This document shows, piece by piece, positions 14,401-25,400 of a stretch of 64,000 bases of DNA. The translations under genes and the position numbers were made by a program. The notes beneath the pieces were generated by a model that worked only from the letters and a program-made list of their open reading frames with translations, was not told the origin of the DNA and made no database searches. The stretch is from the NCBI GenBank assembly GCA_017562135.1, contig QEYB01000388.1, forward strand, positions 496,001 to 560,000, written 5' to 3'. The stretch's first letter is position 1, and each line of letters begins with the position of its first letter. The DNA comes from Dipylidium caninum (Eukaryota > Platyhelminthes > Cestoda > Cyclophyllidea > Dipylidiidae).

Positions 14401-14907
14401 GAGTGAAATTGCATGAGGTTGAGTATCGAAGTAGCGTGACAATTAATTTGATTGGCACACACCCCAAAACTGAATTAGGAAATTTGACTGAACACTGTTC
14501 ATATACATTCTAGGTTAATAGGTGATTTTTCATTATCGTCACTCAACAATCGAAAGTACATCAGTGAGACATCTGTAAGACTTTTGCACTATTATTAGGC
14601 TTGTTTTAACTAATTAGGAAACTGTTTACACGATGTGTTAAGAAATTTAATGGCGAAAGGGTAAAAGCTTGACAATTCTCTTAAGTAAACTTGTAAGCAA
14701 TTGCATCGAAATTTAGTATTACTTACCAAGGTCCAGATTGCGTAAACGCAACTCATTTTCATTTTGAGAGAAGGCCAAGGACTCACATCTGGAGCATATG
14801 AGTATAATAGTCACAATTGCGAGAGTAATGAAGCCCGGCCGGAGACCTTTCATCTTAGTCATTCCATTAAACCTTCTTTTGAGTTTCCATTTGCCCCTGA
14901 AGATCAT
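2458..14907 (-). CDS. secreted or membrane cysteine-rich protein with two EB/EGF-like modules
   Basis: Four exons fit together in phase on the minus strand: 14907-14727, 5645-5508, 3312-3150 and 2570-2458. Exon 1 has in-frame ATGs at 14907, 14862 and 14853. The last gives a typical signal peptide (MKGLRPGF followed by LAIVTIILIC) and the exon ends at a GTAAGT donor in phase 1. Exon 2 (phases 1-1, donor GTAAGT) is a six-cysteine module with spacing C-x7-C-x8-C-x6-C-x-C-x14-C. Exon 3 (phases 1-2) is a Pro/Ser/Arg-rich linker whose GTAGGC donor lies just before an in-frame stop. Exon 4 (phases 2-1, donor GTAAGT) is a second module, C-x5-C-x7-C-x6-C-x-C-x12-C. The spacing matches EB modules of extracellular invertebrate proteins. 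Intron 1 is 9.1 kb. The gene continues below 2458 but its end is uncertain. Function is unknown; an extracellular surface or matrix role is inferred. Confidence 0.6.
2983..3001. repeat. CTG trinucleotide microsatellite
   Basis: Six CTG units in a row, lying in intron 3 of the minus-strand EB-module gene, between exon 3 and exon 4. Confidence 0.85.
3313..5507. other. intron 2 of the EB-module gene
   Basis: No further six-cysteine exon was seen between EB module 1 and the linker exon. The stretch contains scattered short open frames without splice support and one 16-bp tandem duplication near 5250. Confidence 0.5.
5248..5279. repeat. perfect 16-bp tandem duplication
   Basis: The unit TTAAGCGCCCGAGTAG occurs twice head to tail without mismatch. 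It lies in intron 2 of the EB-module gene. No function is apparent, and replication slippage is a sufficient explanation. Confidence 0.9.
10243..10305 (+). repeat. purine-rich (GA) tract
   Basis: About 60 bases are almost wholly purine, made of GAGAGG and GGGAGA variants with a single C near each end. Such tracts can adopt triplex structure and are common in introns. Both ORF-like frames across it are low-complexity artefacts. Confidence 0.8.
11524..11557 (+). other. G-quadruplex-forming G-run cluster
   Basis: Six runs of three to seven G are separated by single-base or three-base spacers within about 34 bases, well inside the usual G-quadruplex rule. It lies on the non-template strand relative to the minus-strand gene's opposite orientation, inside its long first intron. 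Whether it is functional is unknown. Confidence 0.7.
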
Positions 14908-14952
14908 AATTGCCCCTTTTCCGGGTTTTCATCTGATTCAACCTCGTCCTAA

Positions 14953-14978
14953 CCATTGGCCGTAAGATTGGCCAATGG
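14953..14978 (-). promoter_or_regulatory. CCAAT-box palindrome upstream of the EB-module gene
   Basis: A perfect 9-bp inverted repeat, CCATTGGCC and GGCCAATGG separated by 8 bases, carries one CCAAT box on each strand. It lies 46-71 bp upstream of the first ATG of the signal-peptide exon, a normal position for an NF-Y-bound proximal promoter. Promoter function is inferred from motif and position only. Confidence 0.45.
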
Positions 14979-14979
14979 C

Positions 14980-17900
14980 AAACGCGCTCTCACCCAGGCA
15001 TAATTTAGACGCTGTCCCGCATATGTGTTCGTTTACCACTTGTTGATTTGACCCGGACACTTAGCTTTGAGGTATAGCGTCTGCCTCCTCCCCCTCCCCC
15101 GCTTCTGTCGCATATCAGTTTTAGGGAGATCGTCGGATCTAAAATGCCCAGTAGCATGCCCCGAAGACTGGGAGAGGAGGCCAAGCACCTTTGCCTTAAC
15201 GTAACTCGGTCTCTAGTGCACACTTCCTAATACTTTAAGCAGATATTCTTTTGGGAGTTGGGAGGTCGTTAGTAAGACCAGTTAATTAGTCAATAGGGAT
15301 GGACATTGAGTGGCTCCAGGTATGGTGGGAGAAATTATGGAGTGCACTCTTTCGATGCGCTGAATTCCACGTACTTTAGAGGTGGGGTGAGAAAATCATT
15401 GCCATGAATGCAATTACATGCTGTTGCGGAGGAAATGCGGTCACCACGTCGAGGGGACGCCAAAACTTGGAGAAGGTCGACCCACTATCGTTGGCATTTT
15501 ACGGCTTTTAGAAGTTAAAGTACGCCGTAGTAAGTCAACCAGACATTGTGGTTATTTCTGCGTTGTTGAAGCTGCGTCTCTAATTTACGTCACGCTATAT
15601 CCATCATAGGTTACAAAAAATCAACCTATCTGCTGCAAAAAAGCAATGTCTACACATAAACACACCGGCTTTTGTGCAAATGAATGTGGTGGGAGTTGGT
15701 TACACCGGAAACAATTGAATTACGCGATAACTAAATCAAATGAACTGGGTGGAAGGAGAGCACTTGAAAGATATCAAATTACACGGAAAGAATGGCTGGA
15801 CTTCTCTCAACTCCTTTATTGTTAGTGCATCAAGATTCAAGCCAATTTGGCTTATACAAAAAATGTGAGCAAAGAAGAAAATAAATAATCCAAATATGAG
15901 GGAATTTCCTTCTTGTCCTTCCACATTCGATGACCTCCTAGTACACCCACTTTGTCCAATGCCCGCTTTAACTGACTTCATGTAAGTCCAGATGTGTTAA
16001 ATTAATTAAAAATAGTCTTAGAATGTCAAATCATGGCGCTAATGGGGGGGGAGGTAATGGGAGTACAGTGGGAGAGCTCAAAGCCCTCGTCCTTGTTGTA
16101 AAAGCGGGTGCAGGTGCGCGTTTTCGCACTAGCTCTTTGGCAACATTAATTCTCCCGCGTTTACTGCTCCCATAAACTAATGGCTCTCAAAATTGGCCAC
16201 TGTGGTATTAATTGAAGATGCAAATTTAAATTGAGATGGACAGAAAGTGGCGCTATTCTGCCCTCTTTCTCCTTTTTTGCCCTCCCCTTTTATTTGACCT
16301 AGGGTAAAGTCAGCTCGGAAGAGAGGAAATAAATTGTGGTCAACTTCCTTTTTTTATAAAACACTATACATTGGGAGTTAAAAAAGAGAAGAAAAAAATG
16401 TTAAAAGAAGGCAGAGCCTGCTAGTTGGGAATACAAAATACAAGGGGTTGGGCGGGAAAACGACTTTTTGTAATCTACCATTTGATTGTCCTCCCGCCCT
16501 CTTTTTACTTGACTCAGTTGAGATTTAGTTCTAAAGTACGTTAGTTAATATAATTTCTTTTTATAGGACACCATTTTCTTTTGTTCACAAAATTTGAAGA
16601 ATTCAGGAGGAACGGAAAAATTATAGTAACGGAAAAGGGTTTTATGGAGGTCTAGTGTCTTTTATCTAAGTCGATTGACAAAAGCGCTTTTTTGCCTCAC
16701 AACTCCACTTGTGGTGGCGGTGGCGTTGGCGGTGGTGGCGACGGTGTACCCGCTTAAAACAAACCATCTGAGTGTTAAATGGCAAGGACATATACCCCGG
16801 TGGGAAGTCATTACTTCATTAATGCCGGTGAATTATGTCGGCGTTGGTGACATCCACCTCTTTCCTTGAGTGTTGTCAAAAGTAAAGCGGGTAAGTCTGT
16901 ATAGATGCTCTGAGCCTTGGAAAAGTCAGGCGGATGCGCCCTCAGCCCTCCCATCACCACGAGGGTGGACTCGAGCAGTGCGCACTTCTCACAGCCTTGA
17001 CAATTGACGCGCCTCTAATCTTCCGTCATCCTGTAATAAGGCACAAAAGTTTGATAGATGCAGCTGAAGCCCCAAACTGCCCCCGTGAGGGGATACTTTA
17101 GGTGAGGAGACGACCTATTTTTATGAATTAATGTCCTCCTTAACCGTTATTTGGACTCCGACATAAAATTCAACCCTTTGCCAGGCTTTTCAGCAGGTAG
17201 TTACTCGCACGGAGGCGATGTATGGATGGGGGATAGCGGTTTTTTCCCCTAATCTTACAATGTCATGTCCAATGCCAAATAATCTCCCTTCTTAACTAAC
17301 TCCCTCAAAAAACATTTTCTAACTTTTGTGACCCTATGGAACTTAAATGTCTAAAAGTTGAGTAAACAACACTTTCCCAACCGTGTCCGTTGAACACTTT
17401 GAGAGATACATGGCAATAACTTTTCAATGAGAAGTAATTTTGGAGGACGATGTAGACCAGCCTGTTAAAAGACTTTCTCGCTGTCATTGCTCGCTGCCAC
17501 GAAGAAAGTGGAGACCATTTCAACGTCTCTTCCATGATCCAACGCCTCATTAAATGACGTCCCCAGCGCCTTCAGGCATCCTGTAGCGGGAGATTGTTGG
17601 CCCGGGTATAACACCGCGGAAATTCAGATATTTCCAGGATTTTTTCAAGAAATTCTTTTCCAGTTCTGCATCCTGCACTTCCTCCTCCCCCATGCTTCTA
17701 CTTCACATGACCTCAAAAATCTCCTATTCGAGCGCCAATTCTTAAAAGGAATGATGGGGCTACAACCGAAGGACATTCTCCGTCACCTTTTTCATTTAAT
17801 CAGATTGCTTCATCCTCTACGTGAACTCACGAAAGTTGCCCTTGTAAACAACGGCATAAAGAGCCGCATTAGAGCGCATGACGGAAGACGGAAGACCATT

Positions 17901-20900
17901 AACCATCTCAACAACGCATTACTGACAGGCTTAGCGTCCCCTTTGTCCGAGAGATGGAAAGGACAGGCCAATTCGAGGAACACACACCCCTTCTCCCCTC
18001 CTTATTACTAGACACTTAAAAAAAAAACAGAAGTACGCCGACTTTCGCAGTTTACGGGCAACGGTGAAAGAATAAACAGAAGGAGAAAACGAAAGATGAG
18101 TAGAAGAAGAAGTGACAATGACAGAAAATACACCTCCAGAGGCTCTATCATAGGCACAACTTTAACTCCGTAATTGGACATCCACAGCATTAAAGAAGGC
18201 AGCATAAGTGGTACGTCGGCGCCAGCCTCCAAGCCTTCATATCATTCTCATCGCCATCACAGTCATCATCTCCTCCGCCATAATCGCAAACTCAGAGGGA
18301 TTTGCTTTTCTGTGCTAAATAGGGCGTGGCTAAACGGGCCAAGTGACTGTGAACTGGTTTTTTCCTGCCCCTTCTTTTATGTCGCAGTTATGAAAGCATC
18401 GAGCTGCATCCCCAACTGGGGGTCAGCACGAAGCTTTTTTTTCGTGAAGACTGTTTAAGAAAAACGTGACAGAGAAGGATTTTTAATTGGCTATTTTAAT
18501 CATTTTTTCATCTATTTCTAAACGTGGTATGGGCAGACTCTCAGTACCATTGAATGCTTCTACTTGGTGATTACTAAAGAAGCATGGGATCCGTTTTTTA
18601 ACACATTTTCGACATATTTTATACGCGCTTTCTTCAATATTCTGCTGCGTGGTTGATGGACCACACAGTCTCATGTATCGGCATATTTGGATCTCTCCGC
18701 TTGGCGAAGGTGGACCGATGGTGGAAGTGAGAACGACGGAAGGAGCCTAGTCGGTGTCTCACGAAAGATGAGTGGAATGAAACGGAAATTAAAGGACCAC
18801 AATTAGTGGTGGTAGTCGTCATTAACTCTTGCTATTTGAGTGAAGAGGCTGTTTGTTTGCCCACTAAAGGCGGCTACAAAATGAGAAAAGTGAATAGAAG
18901 ATTAAATATATCAAAATGGAGATGGGAGGTATGTTAACTGACGGATGACAGAAGGAAGAAGGAGACATGCGAGGCAAAGACAGAGGTGGGAACTTTCAGC
19001 CAACAGTTAAGGAAGGCGAGAATTATTGGAGGAGCCGTTAGGTTGTGGTAATGAGGGAATATTAACACTGATATCAGTCAGAATGATGATGACGGCTTGC
19101 TCTGTTGCCTGATCAGACGTCAGCGTTTTCCTTCTCCAAAACTATACAACAGGCTTTCCAAAGAATCACACACCACAGTCTCCTCTCTCTTTCAGTAAAT
19201 GCTCTAGTCAAACAATCAAAAAAGGTGTAAAGTTATCAGGTGTGGAAACTATGAAACGGGCGTTTTTTCTTAAATCTGTGTTTAAACTCTGACTGAAAGA
19301 GATGCACTGTAATCGTAACGGATATTTTTATTGACAAATTTTAAAGGGGTCCTTACTGGTGGGAATTGTTGAGATTAAACATAATACATAGTGTTAAAAA
19401 TTGAGCTATTTTTTCCTTCTAATATTCACCGCCCGATTCATGGTTTCCAAACCCAGTATCCCGCAATGCTACCATATGCCACCTTTGGCATTATAAATTG
19501 TGTACTCTTATCGCTGTTTAAAAACCTGTCGTCATTATTTTTGCCTCGAACAAAATCAACGAGAGCAATTTAGAACTAATGTTTGAAAGAAGTATCAGTA
19601 TTTTCAGCCGCTACGATGTTGAGGACAACAACAACAACAAAAAAAGTGTCTTTCGTGATGTGACGATGGGGAAACCGCGAAGTATTAAAGGTTTCGGGTA
19701 AGAAACTTGCCCTTTTCGTAACCTCTTGACCGGTGAAGTCGCGGTATCGCATGTCTTATTTTGGTGTCCTCTTTTCTTTCACTTCAAACTTAATTAGGCC
19801 AAATTGGCCACAGTTTCTGAGTGGGTACGGCCTCTCCAGTTCGGCTAAAAGGGGAGGGAGATGTAGACATGAGTGGACAAATGAACCACAAATTTCTCCA
19901 TCTTCTCCTGACGTGGTGTAAGCTTGGAGAAAACGCTTTTATTTGTCTTTTACTAAACTTTTCATCTTTGCCCGTCTGATTTTGAATTACCACTCTGCAA
20001 TTGGGAGAGGACAGAGTAGAAGAGCAGCATTTCAGGACATTCTATAGATTACCAGACTGCTGCTTATTATTTTTTTTGTCATCACGTAGATAAAAAAGAA
20101 GTACAACAGAAGGACAAAGGACTGCTCTTTAAAGTCACATGAGGAAGTTATTTTTCGTCATCAAAGTGGATAATTAGATGATTGGCCTTCATCAGTAGCA
20201 AATAGCATGGAGAGTGGGCGGCCATATTTGAAGTTTTATAGTCTTCTCGATGTCCCGGGGACTACTCACCGCGGTTGTAAACAAGGGAAATGAGTGTTTG
20301 CAGTACGCAGACACCTTCCCACCTCCCCGTCTCCTCCTCTTTCGCATACCCCGCCTCCCTAAATTAGATTAAAGCGATTTTTACCCATGTTGTCACTTTA
20401 ACATACCTGTGATGGAATAATCGGTCTCTACCACAAAGAGGCGGTGTAGGAACAAAGTCAGGCTTTTATTTGTAGGAGTTTGCGGAATAACTCTTATGAT
20501 TTGAATAGTTTACATTAAACATCGACTCGCCTTGAAACTAGAATTGACGTTGAGGGCCTCTATTTACACCACTCGGCTATCACCTCGACAGAGTGGAATC
20601 TCATCATCCATTGTCAGAATTACGAGCCCACTAAAGATCATCTCGACTACCTGTTCAAATGTAGATTTAAAATGGGAGTCACGAAGGCCTCTGACGGTGT
20701 ACTTCTTATTACCATCAGGCGCTCCCTCCGACCGAGTTTATGTCGACTTCAAAGGACTGCGATGTTTTATGCAATTCGGCCCATTTCAAAGTGTTTACAA
20801 GAGCCGCCGAAATTATTAATGGAGGCTTTACCCAGTAGGTGTGTGTGGTCAATCATGATAGGAGTAATAAGGAGGAAAGCAGATTGCCTCTGATAGAATG

Positions 20901-22431
20901 GGTAAAGTGAAGTTGATAATTGGAAATGCAATTAAATTAGCCTGATTAAACATTATGGGGTGGTTACTTTGAGGAGGTAGAAGTGTTAGAATTTGTTAAG
21001 GGCTTTTAGGAGACATAACTATAAACCCATCTGTTAGTTAGATCAGGGTTTGAAAATAGTAATTGCACTTCAGCGCCCTGTGATTGAAGGAAATGCATCA
21101 GTGTAGAAATTTAACAAGAATTCATGCAGTGCCCGGAAAACAAATTCATTCAACCCCTGGTGCATTAAATAGCCATGAATTTTTAATGCGACTCGTATGC
21201 ACTCTATCCTCTACAGGGATTATGACTGAGGGCGCACTTTACGATTTTTGTGAGCATTCGGTGTGTGACGTAGACTCCCGGTTCCTTCGGTACGTTAGTA
21301 ATAGAGTCCCTCCTACTGTGAAAAATCTGCTGCTAGTTGAGGAAAAAACTATCATTCTGTTCGAAATTACAGGCTAATTTCCACCCTTCAGAATATTAGT
21401 TATTTTGATTGCTGCAGTAATGATCACCAAAACCGAATCCAATGTCAATAAAGCCAGATCATGAAATGAGGGAGTGGGAATAATAATCCCAATCAGCTAT
21501 GGGAGAGGGTTTCGGAAAACACAGGTTCCAAGTTTCGTATCACCCTATTTAACGTAGTTGGAACCAAAATTGGTCGTCAATGCACAATTGAAAATTATTA
21601 ATTTTTTAAATGTCGCTCCAAATAAGTGGAAACTAATTTCCAAGGTGCTTTACATGAGAATCGCATTTACTGTCGATTACAATTGCGACACCATTTCTAC
21701 GATAAAGACGTGTGGTTTCAGAAGGTTAGGGTGAGAAAGTTTCTTCCTAGGAAAATCACGGAAATAACTTTAATTTTCTCTTCTAAATCATTGCGTGTCA
21801 GCGTCATACAACGAAAGGCGTTATGGGGAAAAATATTTGACTGTCCTAAATTAATCCTTCCATTGGGTTTAACGACCGCCTAGCCCATACTTTGATTAAG
21901 ATCTATCGCATAGCCTCAAAAGATAGCATGAGTTGAGATTTACGCTTTTTCGGATGCGATTGTGTGAATAAATATTATAACTGCATGTCAAGATGAGGAA
22001 CCGAAAAGTAATTTATCAGATTGCGTGTTGTGACTTCCAAGCACATCCTAGTTGAGCTTAGCCACAGGATCACTGTACAAATTACCTAAATTTTAGTATT
22101 TTGGCTTTCATATCATCTGTTTATTCCTATAACATTTGGATTGTATAGGAGGTCATAAGAACGCTGTACTTGTAAGATGTCGGATAGTAAATGAAATTAG
22201 TACACTTAAGCTCACATATTGTGCCTCAACATGTTTTCGGTGATATTACTAAATCTACCATCTCGCCTTTGTGCATAATTCATGGTATTCGTGTCGATTG
22301 ACAGAATTCGTGCGTACTTATTTGAGCCTGTTTTGTTTTATGTGAGTTTCTTGAGGAAGAGTATTTAAAATATTTGATCCAATTTTCTTCCTCTATCTAT
22401 ACTCTGTGCTCTTTATTTATTTTACTGGCAG
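14980..22431. other. gene-poor stretch between the EB-module gene and the zinc-finger gene
   Basis: No exon with both a family match and usable splice phases was found on either strand. The stretch contains a GGT/GGC-rich patch at about 16712-16745 and a minus-strand frame at about 17840-17920 that faintly resembles the end of a seven-helix receptor (see findings). It may include 5' non-coding exons of the zinc-finger gene. Confidence 0.4.
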
Positions 22432-22433
22432 AT

Positions 22434-25400
22434 ATGACTCAGCAGTTGATACTATGTCGGCCCTTCAGTCACCCTCAGAGGTGAAGTCAAGCCCCCAGTA
22501 TGGAGGAACTGTCCCCAAGCCTTGAATTATCTCAATCCTTCCAGTAATTTTTTCCAACCTTACCAATCGTCTTCCTTCAATCCGTTTCGTTTACCTTAAC
22601 TATGCTGCACCTGCCACTTCTAATGTGTACTCCGTAACAGCTAGTGCTCATCACACATTCGGTTCCCTATCAGTCAATCCGAATAACCAGCCAAGAACCC
22701 CACTTCACCGTTTGCGTAAGTCTTGCCTACGCTTCGTGCTTTTCAGGGATAGCTGTATTTGCGTGCACATTATCATTTTCTGCATCTTTTTTCCCGATAA
22801 CTGAGTATTGCTGTTTGATGACTTAATGAGGTACTTTTTGAACACATTTTGGATTTCTGGGCGATTTTTTGTTTGTGTGTTGTTTTACCCTCGAAATAAA
22901 TTCTGTCGTAAGTACTCTGCGCTTTTGGACAATCCATATTATTTTATCGTTAAACAACTGACACTTTAAAAAAACCTCAGTCAAGTTAGTTGTACCCGTC
23001 TACGACATATCCAGTTAATTGACTTTATTATCTCCTACCTTTTAGATGTGGAATTTGTGGCAAAGAATTTGGAATGCGATGTCGTTTGATCGCTCACATT
23101 CGACGACACACAGGTGAACGACCCTTCTCCTGCACGGAGTGTGGACGGGCGTTCTCTGACGCTGGTAATCTTCAACGACATCGCTATGTTCACAGTTCTG
23201 AGCCTCGGTTCCACTGCACCGTCTGTGGAAAGTCTTTCAGACAAGTCAGTTCTACTTATCTTCCTTAAGTAGAAAATGGAACTCTATCCAGTATCCACAT
23301 CGGGTTTTTATTGTCAATGCTCAGGCTTCCTGTTTGTCCACTCACCGGCGGTTTCACTGTCCTGGAGCCGATGGTCGAATTTGCGTCTTCTGTCGGCGCA
23401 ACTTTAAGTCATCTGCCTCCCTTCAAATGCATTTGCGATTTAAACATCGCGCCGATGCTGAAGCTGTAGTCGCTGTTGCTGTGGAATCTATCAACTCTGA
23501 GGCCGCGAGTTCTTCCGAAGAAGTCCCTAAGGGTTAGCGTAAATCTAATTTAATTCATATGCATCGTTTATTATTTTAATTGTGAAAATTATTGGTAGAT
23601 GTGCCATTTTCCTGTACTCTACATTTTCCAGGAAATTTTTTTTTGTCCAACTAGTGTATTTTAATGACGGTACTTATCTCCCCTGAAACCGGCATTTACT
23701 TTACAGAACTCTTATTCTCGCTGATTCTAAGTCATCGTTTGGACTTAAGCAGGGATATAGTTTGGAACTATTTGTAGTCAAATTTCGTCGGCAAATATGT
23801 GCTTTGTAGGAAATGTTTTCTGCATTTAAACTATGTTTAATTGAGGTTTTTTGAATCTTTATACACTTTCCGTTTATTTTTTTGCCTTATTTTGACAACT
23901 CGTGAGGACTTAATAAGATCTACCATTAAATGTTGCCAACACTGGGAATATAAATTTTAACGAAACGGCATATTTGTTTAGTCTTAGCCCCGAGTATTTA
24001 GAGGCTGGAGTGGCTTGCACCACCCATTACTTCTCGACTTGGTTGGTATTTTGGTGCTTCGGAGTTTATTTGGCCTAGAGAATATAGTGAGACTTTATAC
24101 CTGAGTATAACTGAAATAGCTTAGTATCTTCTCCTTCCTCGTATTTTCTTTGTTTTTTCCTTTTGCAATTGTATTTTATGAGTATATTACCTTTATGAAG
24201 GCGATTCTTAACAGTGTTTGCCTGTTTCTCGTATAATTGTATTTTTTTGCCTTGGAATCATTTCGCATAAATTTGCTGTTTCCTTTTTCAGTATTCGTGG
24301 CTCTATTTTGATTTTTGGTTGGAACTTGAGATTTACTACTTTTTGCTTCTTAGCTTAACAGAAATCACATAAAAATACCAAAATATTAAAATTAGTATTA
24401 GTAGGTAATACGAATAAATTATACTGTTTGCACTCATTTGCCACAGTCCCTATTGAGCTTCACGACTGATCGTCATCTTGGGCCATTAACGCCATTGATT
24501 GAAAGTTGCCGAAATTTCTGTTCCTGGATGCACGCTGTTTTATGAGAGTTGCTTCTTGTAACTTAGTAGAAATATTGTTTTTCAGAATGGTTAAATAAAA
24601 GGTGTTTGACGTGGTTCTACGAATTCGTATACACTAGGTCGATGAGCAACGTGTCCATTTCACATCTTTTCTTATTTTGTTGTCAAAGTTGGCTCGAGAA
24701 ATATTTAGTGGCGTGTCAGTACATTTTTTACTTTTTTTATACCTAGGATAGCGAAACACTGTATATCAGTTCTCGAGGGTAAAGTCGCTATACTTTCTTG
24801 ATTCGAGTTAAACACACAGAGAAACGAATGTCATATTAATTGGAGAATTTATTTTAGTCTCAGACCTGCAACAGCAGCAGTCCCTACAATCATCAACGTC
24901 ATTGGCGGCGGAACAGCCCTGCAACGGCAATCGTGACCGGCCGACATGCAACAATGGACAAGGCACAGAATCCAGTTACCGTGGGGTGGCTATGGCAGCG
25001 GCCGCAGCTTTCCGCCGGAACTTTGTTCAAATTGGCTCTTCTACTAACGCCGCCAGTACCAGCGCCGCTGTTACCAACTCGGTGTCATCCACTGTCGCCC
25101 GGCCACGCGATCGATGGCGCAAAAACGCATATTCGCAAGCAGGTGAAAATGGAGGTGGGTTGAAGTCTTTTTGAGACACCATACTCCCAAATTCAACTAT
25201 TCCTACTGTTATTAACAATTTAATCGCATATCTTGGGAATTAGGATTTGAATGTTGGGGCTATTTACTTAGTAAATGATTAACTTTTTAATTTCCCATTC
25301 TTGTTATTCACTGGTATTATCAAAGATCCTTAAAAGCTATATTTATTAACCAGTATTTAAGATTCATATTACCTTCGTTACAGTCTTACGAAATGAGTCA

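Larger units (their letters stand above)
5646..14726. other. 9.1 kb first intron of the EB-module gene
   Basis: This follows from the phase match between the signal-peptide exon (donor at 14726) and EB module 1 (acceptor at 5646). It holds no exon I can support. Notable contents are a purine-rich tract near 10243-10305, an ACG/AGG-rich patch near 11000 and a G-run cluster near 11524. Open frames at 11945-12183 and 12860-13315 lack splice or family support. Confidence 0.5.

Noticed and set aside
23035..23244. Minus-strand open frame opposite the zinc-finger exon
   Set aside because: It is a shadow of the finger codons. The plus strand has the C2H2 pattern and splice sites.
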